Shown: piece after piece, positions 37,368 to 46,697 of the stretch | Numbering within the stretch: position 1 is the first letter of the stretch | How the letters are laid out: each line of letters opens with the position of its first letter | Assembly: GCF_029714365.1 (NCBI RefSeq) | Contig: NZ_CP121659.1 | Coordinates: 3,557,001 to 3,621,000, forward strand | DNA from: Sinorhizobium terangae | GTDB lineage: Bacteria > Pseudomonadota > Alphaproteobacteria > Rhizobiales > Rhizobiaceae | Reading direction: 5' to 3' | DNA length: 64,000 nucleotides | Position numbers and translations under genes: made by a program | Notes under the pieces: model-generated | The model's input: the letters and a program-made list of their open reading frames with translations, nothing else | What the model was told of the DNA's origin: nothing | Database searches by the model: none

Positions 37368-37765
37368 TTTCCACTCAGCACGCGGCTGGCGACATTGATG
37401 TATTTGCGCCCCGCCTCGGAGGCCTCGACGAGGGCCTTGTCCATGTCACTCTCGCCGCGAACCCCGGCAAGTTTGATCAGCATCGGCAGATTGACCCCCG
37501 CGATCACCTCGACGCTGCCGCTGCGCATCACCGAGATGGCAAGGTTGGAAGGCGTGCCGCCGAACATGTCCGTCAGGATGATGACGCCATTGCCCTCGTC
37601 CGCGCCCGCGACCGCATCGAGGATATCCTGACGCCGCTGGTCCATGTCGTCCTCGGGCCCGATGCACACGGTCTCGATAGCTTTTTGCGGACCGACCACA
37701 TGCTCCAAAGCATGCCGAAACTCTTCCGCCAGCTTGCCATGGGTGACAAGCACAAGTCCGATCAT
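37364..37765 (-). CDS. PTS EIIA component, mannose family
   Basis: The 133-residue protein is an EIIA of the mannose/fructose family. The phosphorylated histidine is in IGLVLVTHGKLAEEFRHALE and the fold-typical VIILTDMFGGTPSNLAISVM is present. In alphaproteobacteria this EIIA receives phosphate from HPr but no sugar permease goes with it, so it is thought to be regulatory. GGAG lies before the ATG. It lies between hprK and ptsH. Confidence 0.92.
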   Translation of the reverse strand: MIGLVLVTHGKLAEEFRHALEHVVGPQKAIETVCIGPEDDMDQRRQDILDAVAGADEGNGVIILTDMFGGTPSNLAISVMRSGSVEVIAGVNLPMLIKLAGVRGESDMDKALVEASEAGRKYINVASRVLSGK

Positions 37766-37920
37766 GGGTATCTTTGCTCCAACTGCATAGCAACTCGTTG
37801 ATGGTCAGATATCGCAATGCAGCAATTTCGTCCACCTGTTGGGGCGGCCATCTTGGCAAGGAAAAGGGGAAGTGCAAGCCAAAAATGCCGAAAAAGCAGC
37901 CCTTATGCCTTCGGATAAGG

Positions 37921-38379
37921 CTAAAGTGCTAGATTTTTGGGTAGCAGCGCGTGCAGTGCATCGAGAGGCGAAACGAGGTTTTCAACGGGAACGCGCAACA
38001 GCGGCAGACTTCGCCCAATATCTAGCTGCAGCTCTTCGTTCTCGGGCGGCAGACGCTCATCGCCGGACGGTCGGACCGGCATAATCGCCCAGTCGAGAAC
38101 GCAGGCCGAAACCGTTTCGGCGGCGACGATGCCGCCGCCGCGGATCTCGATCAGGCCGCGAATGGATGGGGGGCACCGGGCGATTATCCGATCGTTTAAA
38201 AGGCTGAGGTCGACCCGGTCGTCGGCGACGAGTGCCGCGAAACGTCCGCGCCGCCTCGCCTCGGAAATGCAGGAAAGCGCCAGGGCCGACTTGCCCGAAC
38301 CGGAAGGGCCGGTAATCAGAAATCCGGTCGAGCCGAGAACGATGGCCGTTGCGTGGATATTGCAGGTAGGCGCGGTCAC
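37921..38379 (-). CDS. hprK: HPr kinase/phosphorylase, short alphaproteobacterial form
   Basis: HprK phosphorylates or dephosphorylates the serine of HPr. The 152-residue protein has only the catalytic domain. The Walker A loop is in LITGPSGSGKSALALSCI, with LVADDRVDL and the signature LIEIRGGGIV. The N-terminal half of the roughly 310-residue Gram-positive enzyme is missing, which is normal for this group. Its start overlaps the chvG stop by four bases, tying PTS signalling to ChvG/ChvI. Confidence 0.92.
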   Translation of the reverse strand: MTAPTCNIHATAIVLGSTGFLITGPSGSGKSALALSCISEARRRGRFAALVADDRVDLSLLNDRIIARCPPSIRGLIEIRGGGIVAAETVSACVLDWAIMPVRPSGDERLPPENEELQLDIGRSLPLLRVPVENLVSPLDALHALLPKNLAL

Positions 38380-40175
38380 TGGTGCGGCTCGGCGGGCAGC
38401 GCGAGGATGAAGCGGGCGCCGGTCACGTGCCCGCCCTGGCCGACGATGTTTTCCGCCTTCAGCGTGCCGCCATGCGCTTCGGCGATCTGGCGCGAGATCG
38501 AAAGGCCGAGGCCGGAATTCTGGCCAAAGTCCTCGCCCTCCGGCCGGTCGGTATAGAAGCGTTCGAAAATGCGATCGATGTCTTCGGCCTGGATGCCTGG
38601 TCCGTTGTCTTCGACATAGACGATGCAGCGGGACCGCGACCGGGTCAGGCGCACGACGATGCGGCCATTCTGCTCGGGCACGAAGGAGCGGGCATTTTCG
38701 ATGAGGTTCGTGACGATCTGGCCGATGCGCAGCTCGTAGCCGTTGACGACAAAGCTTGCCCGCGGATTGTCCTTGCGGTCGATGACGAAGTCGAGGAGCA
38801 CCGGCTTCTTCTTGCTGCGGATCTGTCGGGAAATATCGATGAGATCGCCGAGCAGCTTCTCCAGGTCGATCTTCTTGGCGTCGCTGCGCGCCAGTTCGGC
38901 ATCGAGCCGCGAGGCGTCGGAGATATCGCTGATCAGCCGGTCGAGGCGGCGTACGTCATGCTGGATGACGTCGAGCAGCCGCTTCTTCGAGTCGTCGTTG
39001 CGCGCGAGCGGCAGGGTCTCGACGGCGCTGCGCAGCGACGTGAGCGGGTTCTTGAGCTCGTGGCTGACGTCGGCGGCAAAGTTTTCGATCGCCGCGATGC
39101 GGTCATAGAGCGCCGTCGTCATTTCCCGAAGCGCCACGGAGAGGTTACCGATTTCGTCCTGGCGCGACGAGAAATCCGGGATTTCCTCCCGTTCCTTAGC
39201 GCCGCCGCGGCGCACGCGGATCGCGGCAGCCGACAGCCTTCTCAGCGGATTGGCGATCGTCGACGACAGAAGCAGCGACAGGATCACGTTGACGAGCGCG
39301 GCAACACCGAAGACGCGGATGATGGCCAGGCGCTCGGCATGGACGATCTTGTCGATGTCGCCCGCCTGCGTCGAAAGCAGGAGTACGCCAAGCACGGCGC
39401 GGAAACGCTGCACCGGCACTGCGACCGAAACGATGAGCTCGCCCTTCTCCGTCACCCGCACGACGGCGCCGCGCACACCGGTCAGCGCATTCATCACCTC
39501 CGGATAGATCGAGCCGTTGCCGCCCGGCGGCTCCTTGTAGAGCGGCAGGTCGCCCGGCTGCAGCAGCCGGTTGAGCCACATGCTGAGCTTGTCGGCGATG
39601 CCGGTCGTTTCCGGGTCGACCGGCGGAAGGTCGAAGCGCAGCACCTGGCCGCCGCTATAGAGGTGGCGGGAGTCGAGCAGGAGATCGGCATCGGCGTCGA
39701 AGAGACGGGCGCGCGTCCGCGTCGGCGAAATCAGCCGTCTGAGGACCGGTGCTACACGCTCCTGGATGATCGGGAATTCGAGATCCTCGTCGTTCGGCAG
39801 CGGCGTGATGCTTTCACCGGCCTGCAGTTCGAGCAGTTTTTCCGGATCGATGGTGATCGAGTTGGTGTCGACCGAGGCGGAGGCCGAAATGGCCCCGGCG
39901 ATGATCTCGCCCTGGGTGAGCAGGCTTTCCACCCGGGCGTCGATCAGGCCCTCGCGGAACTGGTTGAGATACATGATGCCGCCGACGAGCACCACGAGCG
40001 CGACGAGGTTGAAGAAGACGATGCGCCGGGTGAGGCTCGAAAAGACGGCATTGCCGAACAGGCGCCGGATCAGCGTGAAGGGGTGCGCCCATCGGCGCTC
40101 GCTGCGCGCCGATGCCCGCCCTTCGATATCCTCGAGATCGCCCTGCAAGACTTCTACCAAGTCTCCCGCTCCCAC
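38376..40175 (-). CDS. chvG: Sensor histidine kinase ChvG (ExoS)
   Basis: The 599-residue kinase has two membrane segments (IVFFNLVALVVLVGGIMYLN and, near residue 290, IIRVFGVAALVNVILSLLLS) enclosing a periplasmic domain of about 220 residues. HAMP follows, then the H-box in FAADVSHELKNPLTSLRSAV and the ATP-binding domain with VEDNGPGIQAEDIDR and GLGLSISRQIAEA. ChvG/ExoS senses acidity and envelope state and, with ChvI, controls exopolysaccharide, motility and symbiosis genes in Rhizobiaceae. The start appears to be a GTG at 40175; nearby TTG codons are alternatives. Confidence 0.94.
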   Translation of the reverse strand: MGAGDLVEVLQGDLEDIEGRASARSERRWAHPFTLIRRLFGNAVFSSLTRRIVFFNLVALVVLVGGIMYLNQFREGLIDARVESLLTQGEIIAGAISASASVDTNSITIDPEKLLELQAGESITPLPNDEDLEFPIIQERVAPVLRRLISPTRTRARLFDADADLLLDSRHLYSGGQVLRFDLPPVDPETTGIADKLSMWLNRLLQPGDLPLYKEPPGGNGSIYPEVMNALTGVRGAVVRVTEKGELIVSVAVPVQRFRAVLGVLLLSTQAGDIDKIVHAERLAIIRVFGVAALVNVILSLLLSSTIANPLRRLSAAAIRVRRGGAKEREEIPDFSSRQDEIGNLSVALREMTTALYDRIAAIENFAADVSHELKNPLTSLRSAVETLPLARNDDSKKRLLDVIQHDVRRLDRLISDISDASRLDAELARSDAKKIDLEKLLGDLIDISRQIRSKKKPVLLDFVIDRKDNPRASFVVNGYELRIGQIVTNLIENARSFVPEQNGRIVVRLTRSRSRCIVYVEDNGPGIQAEDIDRIFERFYTDRPEGEDFGQNSGLGLSISRQIAEAHGGTLKAENIVGQGGHVTGARFILALPAEPHQ

Positions 40176-40202
40176 GACGAAAATTCCGTCGCCTTCTTCT
40201 CC

Positions 40203-40256
40203 TAAAGCGCCGCGCGTCTAATCAGATGCGCAAAGGACGCTGTAGCTCTTTGAATG
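40203..40256. repeat. Intergenic mosaic repeat, family A (copy 5)
   Basis: AAAGCGCCGCGCGTCTAATC then AGATGCGCAAAGGACGCTGT, ending in AGCTCTTTGAATG: the left hairpin module of family A followed by its right-end signature. It lies in the 265-bp gap between chvI and chvG; nothing else was recognised in that gap. Confidence 0.65.
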
Positions 40257-40440
40257 CAGTGCGCCGGCACATTGCATCCGCCTGATCCCGGGGCTCCGCC
40301 TGGTTCCCGGCTCATGCGCCGGGGCGGCTCTTGTCCCGCGGACGCGGCCTGCTCGACGCGGGTTGCCACTCCCGCGTCGCCGTTACGCCATTTCTGCATG
40401 ATCCACAATCGCCGCCATGGCAAGCGTGGTGCTAAGGCCC

Positions 40441-41166
40441 TCAGGCCGTCTCGCGAAAACGATAGCCGACGCCGTAAAGTGTTTCGATCATGTCGAAGTC
40501 GTTGTCGACCATCTTGAACTTCTTGCGAAGCCGCTTGATGTGGCTGTCGATCGTGCGGTCATCCACATAGACCTGCTCATCATAGGCGGCATCCATCAAT
40601 GCGTCGCGGCTCTTCACCACGCCCGGACGCTGCGCCAGCGAGTGCAGGATGAGAAATTCGGTGACTGTAAGCGTGACCGACTCGTTCTTCCAGGTGCAGG
40701 TGTGGCGCTCCTGGTCCATCACGAGCTGGCCGCGTTCCAGCGACCGGGACGGTGCGTCGGAAGCCTTTGCCGTGCCGATGGCGCCGACCGCGGCAAGGTC
40801 GCGATTCGGCGCGCGGCGCAGGATCGCCTTCACGCGCTCGACCAGCAGGCGCTGGGAAAAGGGCTTGGTGATGAAATCGTCGGCACCCATCTTGAGACCG
40901 AAAAGCTCGTCGATCTCCTCGTCCTTAGACGTCAGGAAAATCACCGGCAGGTCGGATTTCTGCCGCAGGCGGCGCAACAGCTCCATGCCGTCCATGCGCG
41001 GCATCTTGATGTCGAAGATTGCGAGCTGCGGCGGACGCGCCAGCAGGCCCTCGAGTGCCGATGCACCGTCGGTGTAGGTTTCGACCTTGTAGCCCTCGGC
41101 TTCCAGCGCGATGGACACGGATGTCAGGATATTGCGGTCGTCATCGACAAGCGCGATGGTCTGCAT
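40441..41166 (-). CDS. chvI: Response regulator ChvI
   Basis: The 241-residue OmpR-type regulator has a receiver domain starting [20 protein letters not shown]. The phospho-acceptor aspartate is in [17 protein letters not shown], and [13 protein letters not shown] carries the lysine. The C-terminal winged helix has [17 protein letters not shown] and [10 protein letters not shown]. It is the partner of ChvG. The frame is open to 41322, but QTIALVDDD is the normal start and the ATG is at 41166. Confidence 0.95.
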   Translation of the reverse strand: MQTIALVDDDRNILTSVSIALEAEGYKVETYTDGASALEGLLARPPQLAIFDIKMPRMDGMELLRRLRQKSDLPVIFLTSKDEEIDELFGLKMGADDFITKPFSQRLLVERVKAILRRAPNRDLAAVGAIGTAKASDAPSRSLERGQLVMDQERHTCTWKNESVTLTVTEFLILHSLAQRPGVVKSRDALMDAAYDEQVYVDDRTIDSHIKRLRKKFKMVDNDFDMIETLYGVGYRFRETA

Positions 41167-41345
41167 CGTATTCAACTCCGTCTTATTTTGGTCCGTTGGC
41201 CAGACCCGCTGCAGGAATCGCGGCAATCGCGAGTCATCGGCGTTACTTGAGTATAAAGGTGGAACAAATTGTGGCGAAGCAGAAAAGCGCCGCCTGTCAA
41301 TCGTCTCGGGACTGGCCGACAAATGTGTCTTGGTGAAGCATAATT

Positions 41346-41357
41346 CAACCGATTAAA
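41346..41357. promoter_or_regulatory. Possible LacI/GalR-type half-palindromic site (pckA, distal)
   Basis: CAACCGATTAAA resembles the CG-centred sites of LacI/GalR regulators and is spaced about 28 bases from the second site at 41373. On its own it is weak; the pair is more convincing. Confidence 0.3.
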
Positions 41358-41372
41358 AAATACACATTTTTC

Positions 41373-41388
41373 TTTAAATCGATTAATA
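41373..41388. promoter_or_regulatory. CG-centred palindrome upstream of pckA (LacI/GalR-type)
   Basis: TTTAAATCGATTAATA has the perfect core AATCGATT. In S. meliloti a GalR/LacI-type regulator, PckR, controls pckA; this site may be its target. The connection is inferred from position and symmetry. Confidence 0.42.
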
Positions 41389-41497
41389 TACTGATATCAT
41401 TATTGTTTTAGGAGTCGATATCTTGTCTTCGATCAACCTTGTCGGTATGTTCCGACGATCTTCACCACCGATGGCCAATGACAAAGGAAGCTTGACC

Positions 41498-43108
41498 ATG
41501 GAGCAACTCGGCAGCCGCAACCCCTCGAACGGACTGGAAACAATAGGCTTTTCGGACCTGGCTTTCGTCCGCTACAACTTCGAGGCAGCGGAGCTTTACG
41601 AGGACGCCCTTCGCCGTGGCGAGGCGCAATTGACCGCACACGGCGCACTCTGCGCTCGGACCGGGCAGCACACGGGCCGCTCCCCCAAGGACAAGTTCGT
41701 CGTCCGCGACGCGGCGACCGCTGACCAGATCTGGTGGGACAACAACAACGCGATGTCGGCCGAAAACTTCGAGCGCCTGCGCCAGGACATGCTTGCTCAT
41801 GCCAAGGGCAAGTCGCTTTACGTGCAGGACCTCATCGGCGGCGCCGATCCGGCCCATGCCCTGCCGACGCGCGTCGTCACCGAGCTCGCCTGGCACTCGC
41901 TTTTTATCCGCAATCTCTTGATCCGCCCGGCGCGCGAGGCGCTTGCGGGCTTCGAGCCGAAACTGACGATCATCGACTTGCCGAGCTTCCGGGCGGATCC
42001 GGCGCGCCACGGTTGCCGCAGCGAGACGGTAATCGCCTGTGACCTCACGAACGGCCTCGTCCTGATCGGCGGCACCTCCTATGCCGGCGAAATGAAGAAG
42101 TCGGTCTTTACGGTGCTCAACTATCTCCTGCCGAAAAAGGATGTCATGCCGATGCATTGCTCGGCCAATGTCGGTCCCGCGGGAGACACTGCCATCTTCT
42201 TCGGCCTCTCCGGCACGGGCAAGACCACGCTTTCGGCCGACCCCGCCCGCACGCTCATCGGCGATGACGAGCACGGATGGGGCGAGGACGGCGTCTTCAA
42301 TTTCGAGGGCGGCTGCTATGCCAAGGCGATCAAGCTCTCGGCCACGGCCGAGCCGGAGATCTATGCCACAACCCGGCGCTTCGGCACCGTGATGGAGAAC
42401 GTCGTGCTCGATCAGCGCCGCGTACCTGACTTCGACGACGGCTCGCTGACGGAAAACACCCGTATCGCCTATCCGCTGGACTTCATTCCGAATGCCAGCG
42501 AAACGGGCACGGCGCCGCAGCCGCGCACCGTCATCATGCTGACGGCGGATGCCTTTGGCGTCATGCCGCCGATCGCCAGGCTGACACCCGAACAGGCGAT
42601 GTATCACTTCCTGTCCGGCTACACGGCCAAGGTCGCCGGAACGGAAAAGGGCGTGACCGAACCGGAAGCGACCTTCTCGACCTGCTTCGGCGCTCCGTTC
42701 ATGCCGCGCCATCCGTCGGAATACGGCAATCTGCTGAAGGACCTCATTGCCAAGAACGGCGTCACCTGCTGGCTAGTCAACACCGGCTGGACCGGCGGCG
42801 CCTACGGCACGGGGCATCGCATGCCGATCAAGGTGACGCGTGCGCTGCTTTCGGCAGCCCTTGACGGTTCGCTCAACGATGCGGCGTTCCGCACCGACGC
42901 GAATTTCGGCTTTGCCGTCCCGGTATCCGTGCCGGGCGTCAACGACGGCATTCTCGATCCGCGTTCGACATGGGCGGACGGCGTGGCCTATGACTCCCAG
43001 GCGCGCCGCCTGGTCGACATGTTCGTCGCCAACTTCGCCAAGTTCGAAAGCCATGTCGACGGCAGCGTGCGCGACGCGGCACCCGGAGCGAAGGTCGCCG
43101 CCGAATAA
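41498..43108 (+). CDS. pckA: Phosphoenolpyruvate carboxykinase (ATP)
   Basis: PckA converts oxaloacetate and ATP to phosphoenolpyruvate, the gateway to gluconeogenesis on C4-dicarboxylates. From the ATG at 41498 the protein has 536 residues, the rhizobial length. It has the kinase loop [20 protein letters not shown] and the metal-binding [20 protein letters not shown]. It also has [19 protein letters not shown] C-terminal residues ([20 protein letters not shown]). The frame is open from 41423, but those residues do not look like the family. Confidence 0.96.
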   Translation: MEQLGSRNPSNGLETIGFSDLAFVRYNFEAAELYEDALRRGEAQLTAHGALCARTGQHTGRSPKDKFVVRDAATADQIWWDNNNAMSAENFERLRQDMLAHAKGKSLYVQDLIGGADPAHALPTRVVTELAWHSLFIRNLLIRPAREALAGFEPKLTIIDLPSFRADPARHGCRSETVIACDLTNGLVLIGGTSYAGEMKKSVFTVLNYLLPKKDVMPMHCSANVGPAGDTAIFFGLSGTGKTTLSADPARTLIGDDEHGWGEDGVFNFEGGCYAKAIKLSATAEPEIYATTRRFGTVMENVVLDQRRVPDFDDGSLTENTRIAYPLDFIPNASETGTAPQPRTVIMLTADAFGVMPPIARLTPEQAMYHFLSGYTAKVAGTEKGVTEPEATFSTCFGAPFMPRHPSEYGNLLKDLIAKNGVTCWLVNTGWTGGAYGTGHRMPIKVTRALLSAALDGSLNDAAFRTDANFGFAVPVSVPGVNDGILDPRSTWADGVAYDSQARRLVDMFVANFAKFESHVDGSVRDAAPGAKVAAE

Positions 43109-43121
43109 AGATCGCCGGCTA

Positions 43122-43137
43122 TGATTCACGTGAAACC
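43122..43137. other. parS-like centromere site (candidate 1)
   Basis: TGATTCACGTGAAACC matches the ParB-binding consensus TGTTTCACGTGAAACA at 14 of 16 positions, with the perfect core TTCACGTGAA. It lies between the pckA stop codon and its terminator. A second such site is at 54028. Confidence 0.5.
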
Positions 43138-43160
43138 CGGTCCGTTGGGCCGGGTTTTCG
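43133..43160 (+). terminator. Rho-independent terminator of pckA
   Basis: AAACCCGG (43133-43140) pairs with CCGGGTTT (43150-43157) around a nine-base loop, followed by TTTTCGCGTTTT. It begins 25 bases after the stop codon and overlaps the parS-like site. Confidence 0.85.
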
Positions 43161-43317
43161 CGTTTTATCCCGATTGTTTTCAAATGCTTCGCTATAGGCC
43201 ACAGTGGATTTCGGAGCGATTCGATCCAAAATCATGAACGTGATCGATTCTGATGGGTTAGAGAGGGGAAGGGGAACCGCCTGCCCGCGGCATCAGCACG
43301 ACTGAAACGGAGCAACC

Positions 43318-43752
43318 ATGGCCAGCGAACCGCTGTACATCAACGACGGCATCGTCATTGCCGGCTGGGAATTGACGGAGCAGTTCGTGCTGGCCGGAGG
43401 ACCGGGCGGACAGAACGTCAACAAGGTGTCGACGGCGGTCCAGCTCTTCTTCGACATTCAGGCCTCGCCGTCGCTGCCGGATCGCGTCAAGGCAAATGCA
43501 TTGAGGCTTGCGGGCCGCCGTGCCTCAAAGGACGGCGTGCTGATGATCGAGGCCAGTCGTTTTCGCAGCCAGGAGCGCAATCGCGAGGATGCCCGCGAGC
43601 GGCTGAAGGAGCTCATTCTGAAGGCGGCCGAGCCGCCGCCACCCCCGCGCAAGAAGACGAAGCCGACCCGCAGTTCGATCGAGCGGCGGCTGAAGGAGAA
43701 ATCCGGCCGCGCCGAAATCAAGAAGCTTCGCGGGCGGCCCGGCGGCGAGTGA
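43318..43752 (+). CDS. arfB: Ribosome rescue peptidyl-tRNA hydrolase ArfB (YaeJ)
   Basis: The 144-residue protein has the catalytic GGQ loop in LAGGPGGQNVNKVSTAVQLF. Its basic C-terminal tail (KKTKPTRSSIERRLKEKSGR, ending KKLRGRPGGE) enters the empty mRNA channel of stalled ribosomes. ArfB releases peptides from ribosomes stalled without a stop codon. It lacks the codon-recognition domains of RF1 and RF2. GGAGCAACC precedes the ATG. Confidence 0.93.
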   Translation: MASEPLYINDGIVIAGWELTEQFVLAGGPGGQNVNKVSTAVQLFFDIQASPSLPDRVKANALRLAGRRASKDGVLMIEASRFRSQERNREDARERLKELILKAAEPPPPPRKKTKPTRSSIERRLKEKSGRAEIKKLRGRPGGE

Positions 43753-43889
43753 GGAAGTCTGCGAGCGTGCGTAAGAAACCGCGCCCGCGGCTCCTCGTAC
43801 GGGCCAAGTGAATCTTTCGGCCGCTCTCTTGAACTTTCGCCGGTGCCGCCCTCTTTTATCGAGGGGCATCTGCGGAAGAGGAGGCAACC

Positions 43890-44363
43890 ATGGGTTTGTT
43901 CAGCTTTATCAAGAATGCCGGCAAGAAGCTTGGGATCGGCAGCGACGATACGCCGCCGGATGCCGACAGTGTCCAGAAGGAACTCGCCTCGCATGACCTC
44001 GGCACCAAGGACGTGCAGGTCGAAGTCGTGGACGACAAGGTTGTCCTCAAGGGCGTCGTCAAGGATCAGTCGACGTTCGAAAAGGCCGTCGTGGCTGTCG
44101 GCAACACGCTCGGCGTGTCGGCGGTGGAAGCCTCCGATCTTAAGGTCGCGGACGCCGGCGCCGCGCCCGCACCCGCCAAGGCCCCCGTCTTCTACACCGT
44201 TAAGAAGGGCGACAATCTCTGGAAGATTGCCGAGACGCAGTACGGCAAGGGTAAGGGCGCCAAACACCCGCTGATCTTCGAAGCGAATAAGCCGATGCTG
44301 AAAGATCCCGACAAGATCTATCCGGGGCAGGTTCTGCGCATTCCGGATCTGGACGCTGGCTGA
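43890..44363 (+). CDS. BON and LysM domain protein (Kbp/YgaU type)
   Basis: The 157-residue protein has an N-terminal BON domain (about residues 25-85, with VQVEVVDDKVVLKGVVKDQ). A linker rich in Ala and Pro follows, then a C-terminal LysM domain (FYTVKKGDNLWKIAETQYGK through YPGQVLRIPDL). This is the layout of the E. coli potassium-binding protein Kbp/YgaU. No signal peptide is seen, which fits a cytoplasmic protein. GAGGAGGCAACC precedes the ATG. Potassium binding is known for the E. coli protein and only inferred here. Confidence 0.9.
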   Translation: MGLFSFIKNAGKKLGIGSDDTPPDADSVQKELASHDLGTKDVQVEVVDDKVVLKGVVKDQSTFEKAVVAVGNTLGVSAVEASDLKVADAGAAPAPAKAPVFYTVKKGDNLWKIAETQYGKGKGAKHPLIFEANKPMLKDPDKIYPGQVLRIPDLDAG

Positions 44364-44477
44364 GCGGCGGTTTTTTTCGGGTGGCGACCGAGTTCCGCGA
44401 TAGCTATAGAGCGGGCGAGTTCGGGTTTGACGAACTGGGGCCCGTCGATCGCAGCAGCGGATGACGGGACACACACA

Positions 44478-45089
44478 ATGCAGGTTCTGCCGAAAGGGAT
44501 AAGACATATTCCGGGTTTCCTCGACCGCTCCCGTCAGGAGGAATTGGTCGAGGCCATTCGCCTGGTCGTGACGGAGGCGCCGCTCTTCGTGCCGGAAATG
44601 CCGAAGACCGGCAAGCCGATGTCGGTGCGCATGACCAATTGCGGTCCGCTCGGCTGGGTTACCGATCGGGAAGGGGGCTATCGCTACCAGGCGAAGCACC
44701 CGGTGACGGGCAAGCCCTGGCCGGCAATGCCGGCCGCACTCAACGACATCTGGCGCGCAGTTTCGGCAAGCGACAAGGAGCCGGAGGCCTGCCTCGTCAA
44801 CTTCTATTCCGCAGACGCGCGCATGGGCCTGCATCAGGACAGGGACGAGAAGGACCTCGAGACCGCCGTCGTTTCGATATCGCTCGGCGATACCTGCCTC
44901 TTTCGGGTTGGGGGCCGGGAACGCAGTGGACAGACGATCTCGTTCAAGCTTGCAAGCGGCGACGTCGTCGTGCTCGGCGGCGAAGGCAGGCTAGCCTTCC
45001 ACGGCGTCGACCGCATCTATCCGAACACCTCGACGCTCCTGAAGAACGGCGGCCGCCTGAATCTCACCTTGCGCCGGGTCAATCCTTAG
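44478..45089 (+). CDS. alkB: AlkB-type 2-oxoglutarate/Fe(II) dioxygenase
   Basis: The 203-residue protein is an AlkB-family DNA repair dioxygenase that removes methyl lesions such as 1-methyladenine by oxidation. The iron ligands lie in ARMGLHQDRDEKDLE (the HxD pair) and RLAFHGVDRIYPN (the second histidine). The 2-oxoglutarate arginine is in GGRLNLTLRRVNP. The frame is open from 44427; the ATG at 44478 starts QVLPKGIRHIPGFLDR, the usual N-terminus. Confidence 0.9.
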   Translation: MQVLPKGIRHIPGFLDRSRQEELVEAIRLVVTEAPLFVPEMPKTGKPMSVRMTNCGPLGWVTDREGGYRYQAKHPVTGKPWPAMPAALNDIWRAVSASDKEPEACLVNFYSADARMGLHQDRDEKDLETAVVSISLGDTCLFRVGGRERSGQTISFKLASGDVVVLGGEGRLAFHGVDRIYPNTSTLLKNGGRLNLTLRRVNP

Positions 45090-45138
45090 AAGTCGGATGA
45101 GGAATCGGGCGCGGCCGTACTGGGGCGCCGTGCTCGCT

Positions 45139-46134
45139 TCAAAGCTTCCGGAGCGCCACCGTTTGCGTCAGGTGGTTGGGGCCCTTCTGCAGGATCAGGT
45201 CCGCGCGCGGCCGTGTCGGCAGGATGTTCTGGTGCAGGTTTTTCAGATTGATGTTGTGCCAGAGCCCCTCGGCGATGGCGCGTGCCGCGTCCTCGCTGAT
45301 CGTCGCATAGCGGTGGAAGAAGGACTGCGGGCTCTTGAAGGCCGTTTCGCGCAGCCGCATGAAGCGGCTCACGTACCAGCTGTGTATGAGGCTTTCCTCG
45401 GCATCGATATAGATCGAGAAATCGAAGAAATCCGATACCATCGGCACGATCTTGCCGTCGGCCGGCAGATTGCGCGACTGCAGCACGTTGATTCCTTCGA
45501 AGATCAGGATGTCCGGCCGGTCGATGGTCTGGAACCGGTCCGGGATGACGTCGTAGGTCAGGTGCGAATAAGTTGGTGCCTTGACGTTCGGCTGGCCCGC
45601 CTTGATCGCCGAGAGGAAGCGCAGGAGCGCGCCGATGTCGTAGCTCTCCGGAAAACCCTTGCGATCCATCATGTTTTCCCGCTGCAGGATCGCGTTCGGG
45701 TAGAGAAAGCCGTCAGTGGTGATCAGGTCGACCTTCGGGCTCGAGGGCCAGCGCGCCAACAGCTCGGCGAGAATGCGCGCCGTCGTCGATTTGCCGACGG
45801 CGACCGAACCGGCGATGCCGATGACGAAGGGCGTCTTCGTTTCGTCGGACATGCTGAGGAAGCGCTTGCGCTGCTGGAACAGGATCTGCGAAGCCTCGAC
45901 ATGGGCGGAAAGCAGGCGCGACAGCGACAGGTAGATCCGGCGTACCTCGCCAAGGTCGACCGGGTCGTTCAGCGAGCGCAGGCGCTGCACCTCATCGGCC
46001 GTCAGCGTCAAAGGTGTGTCGGCACGAAAGCGCGACCATTCCTCGGCTGAGAACACATGATAGGGCGAGTAGTCCCCACCTTGGAGGTTGCCTGGAAGAT
46101 CCGCGGCGTCGACGTCTTTCGCTGCGATAGTCAT
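45139..46134 (-). CDS. coaA: Pantothenate kinase (type I)
   Basis: CoaA phosphorylates pantothenate, the first step of coenzyme A synthesis. The 331-residue protein has Walker A in [20 protein letters not shown]. It also has [19 protein letters not shown] and [12 protein letters not shown], as in E. coli CoaA. Its ATG at 46134 overlaps the hisE stop (ATGA), so it is the last gene of the his operon here. Confidence 0.95.
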   Translation of the reverse strand: MTIAAKDVDAADLPGNLQGGDYSPYHVFSAEEWSRFRADTPLTLTADEVQRLRSLNDPVDLGEVRRIYLSLSRLLSAHVEASQILFQQRKRFLSMSDETKTPFVIGIAGSVAVGKSTTARILAELLARWPSSPKVDLITTDGFLYPNAILQRENMMDRKGFPESYDIGALLRFLSAIKAGQPNVKAPTYSHLTYDVIPDRFQTIDRPDILIFEGINVLQSRNLPADGKIVPMVSDFFDFSIYIDAEESLIHSWYVSRFMRLRETAFKSPQSFFHRYATISEDAARAIAEGLWHNINLKNLHQNILPTRPRADLILQKGPNHLTQTVALRKL

Positions 46135-46454
46135 GGATTTTTCCGGTTTGCCTTCTCCTCAAGGCCGGACTGGCTGGTCCGCCTGGCAAGTTCGTCCATT
46201 ACATCCTGCAACGGGATGGCTGCAATGTTCAATACGACCATAAGATGATAGAGAAGGTCGGCACTCTCATCGACCAGATTCTTGCGGTCGTCGCTGATCG
46301 CAGCGATCACGGCTTCGACCGCCTCCTCGCCGAGCTTCTTTGCCGCCTTGCGCTGGCCGGCCGCGACGAGCTTGGCGGTCCAGGATTCCTCCGGTGCCGC
46401 CTTTGCCCGCACGGCCACGATGTTTTCGAGATCGGAAAGAGTGAACGTGGTCAT
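46131..46454 (-). CDS. hisE: Phosphoribosyl-ATP diphosphatase
   Basis: HisE hydrolyses phosphoribosyl-ATP to phosphoribosyl-AMP, step two of histidine synthesis. The 107-residue all-helical protein has the metal-binding motifs [18 protein letters not shown] and [15 protein letters not shown]. The frame extends upstream to 46667 through the palindromic element, but [16 protein letters not shown] is the normal N-terminus; the ATG at 46454 follows GGGAGCC. It is separated from hisF by the 171-bp repeat element. Confidence 0.94.
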   Translation of the reverse strand: MTTFTLSDLENIVAVRAKAAPEESWTAKLVAAGQRKAAKKLGEEAVEAVIAAISDDRKNLVDESADLLYHLMVVLNIAAIPLQDVMDELARRTSQSGLEEKANRKNP

Positions 46455-46491
46455 GGTTGGCTCCCTTGGGTCTTGTGCGGCATCCCGGTCA

Positions 46492-46662
46492 ACCCCCTCT
46501 GGCCTGCCGGCCATCTCCTCCACAAGGGGGGAGAAAACAAGCGGCTGCCCCTGTTGTCCGACCGATAAGCTGCGGCAAGCGGAATGCATGGACGGAGGCG
46601 CGGAGCGTGCCGCATCTGTTCTCTCCCCTTGTGGAGGAGATGGCCGGCGGGCCAGAGGGGGT
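46492..46662. repeat. 171-bp inverted-repeat element inside the his operon (family C)
   Basis: The outer 38 bases of each end (46492-46529 and 46625-46662) are reverse complements with one mismatch, starting ACCCCCTCTGGCCTGCCGGC on the left. The 95-base centre holds no gene. It looks like a rhizobial RIME or MITE-like element. It sits between hisF and hisE, which are otherwise part of one operon. Confidence 0.85.
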
Positions 46663-46697
46663 AGCAATCGCGCGGCCCTTGCATGCTCGCATAGTCG

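Larger units (their letters stand above)
41167..41497. other. Divergent intergenic region chvI / pckA
   Basis: This 331-bp region contains an unusually AT-rich stretch (about 41335-41420) with the operator candidates at 41346 and 41373. It must hold the promoters of both chvI and pckA. No further gene is seen; the in-frame upstream extension of pckA from 41423 lacks family similarity. Confidence 0.6.

Noticed and set aside
46492..46662. Insertion sequence or CRISPR array in the his operon
   Set aside because: There is one pair of inverted ends, no direct repeat series, no spacers and no transposase frame.
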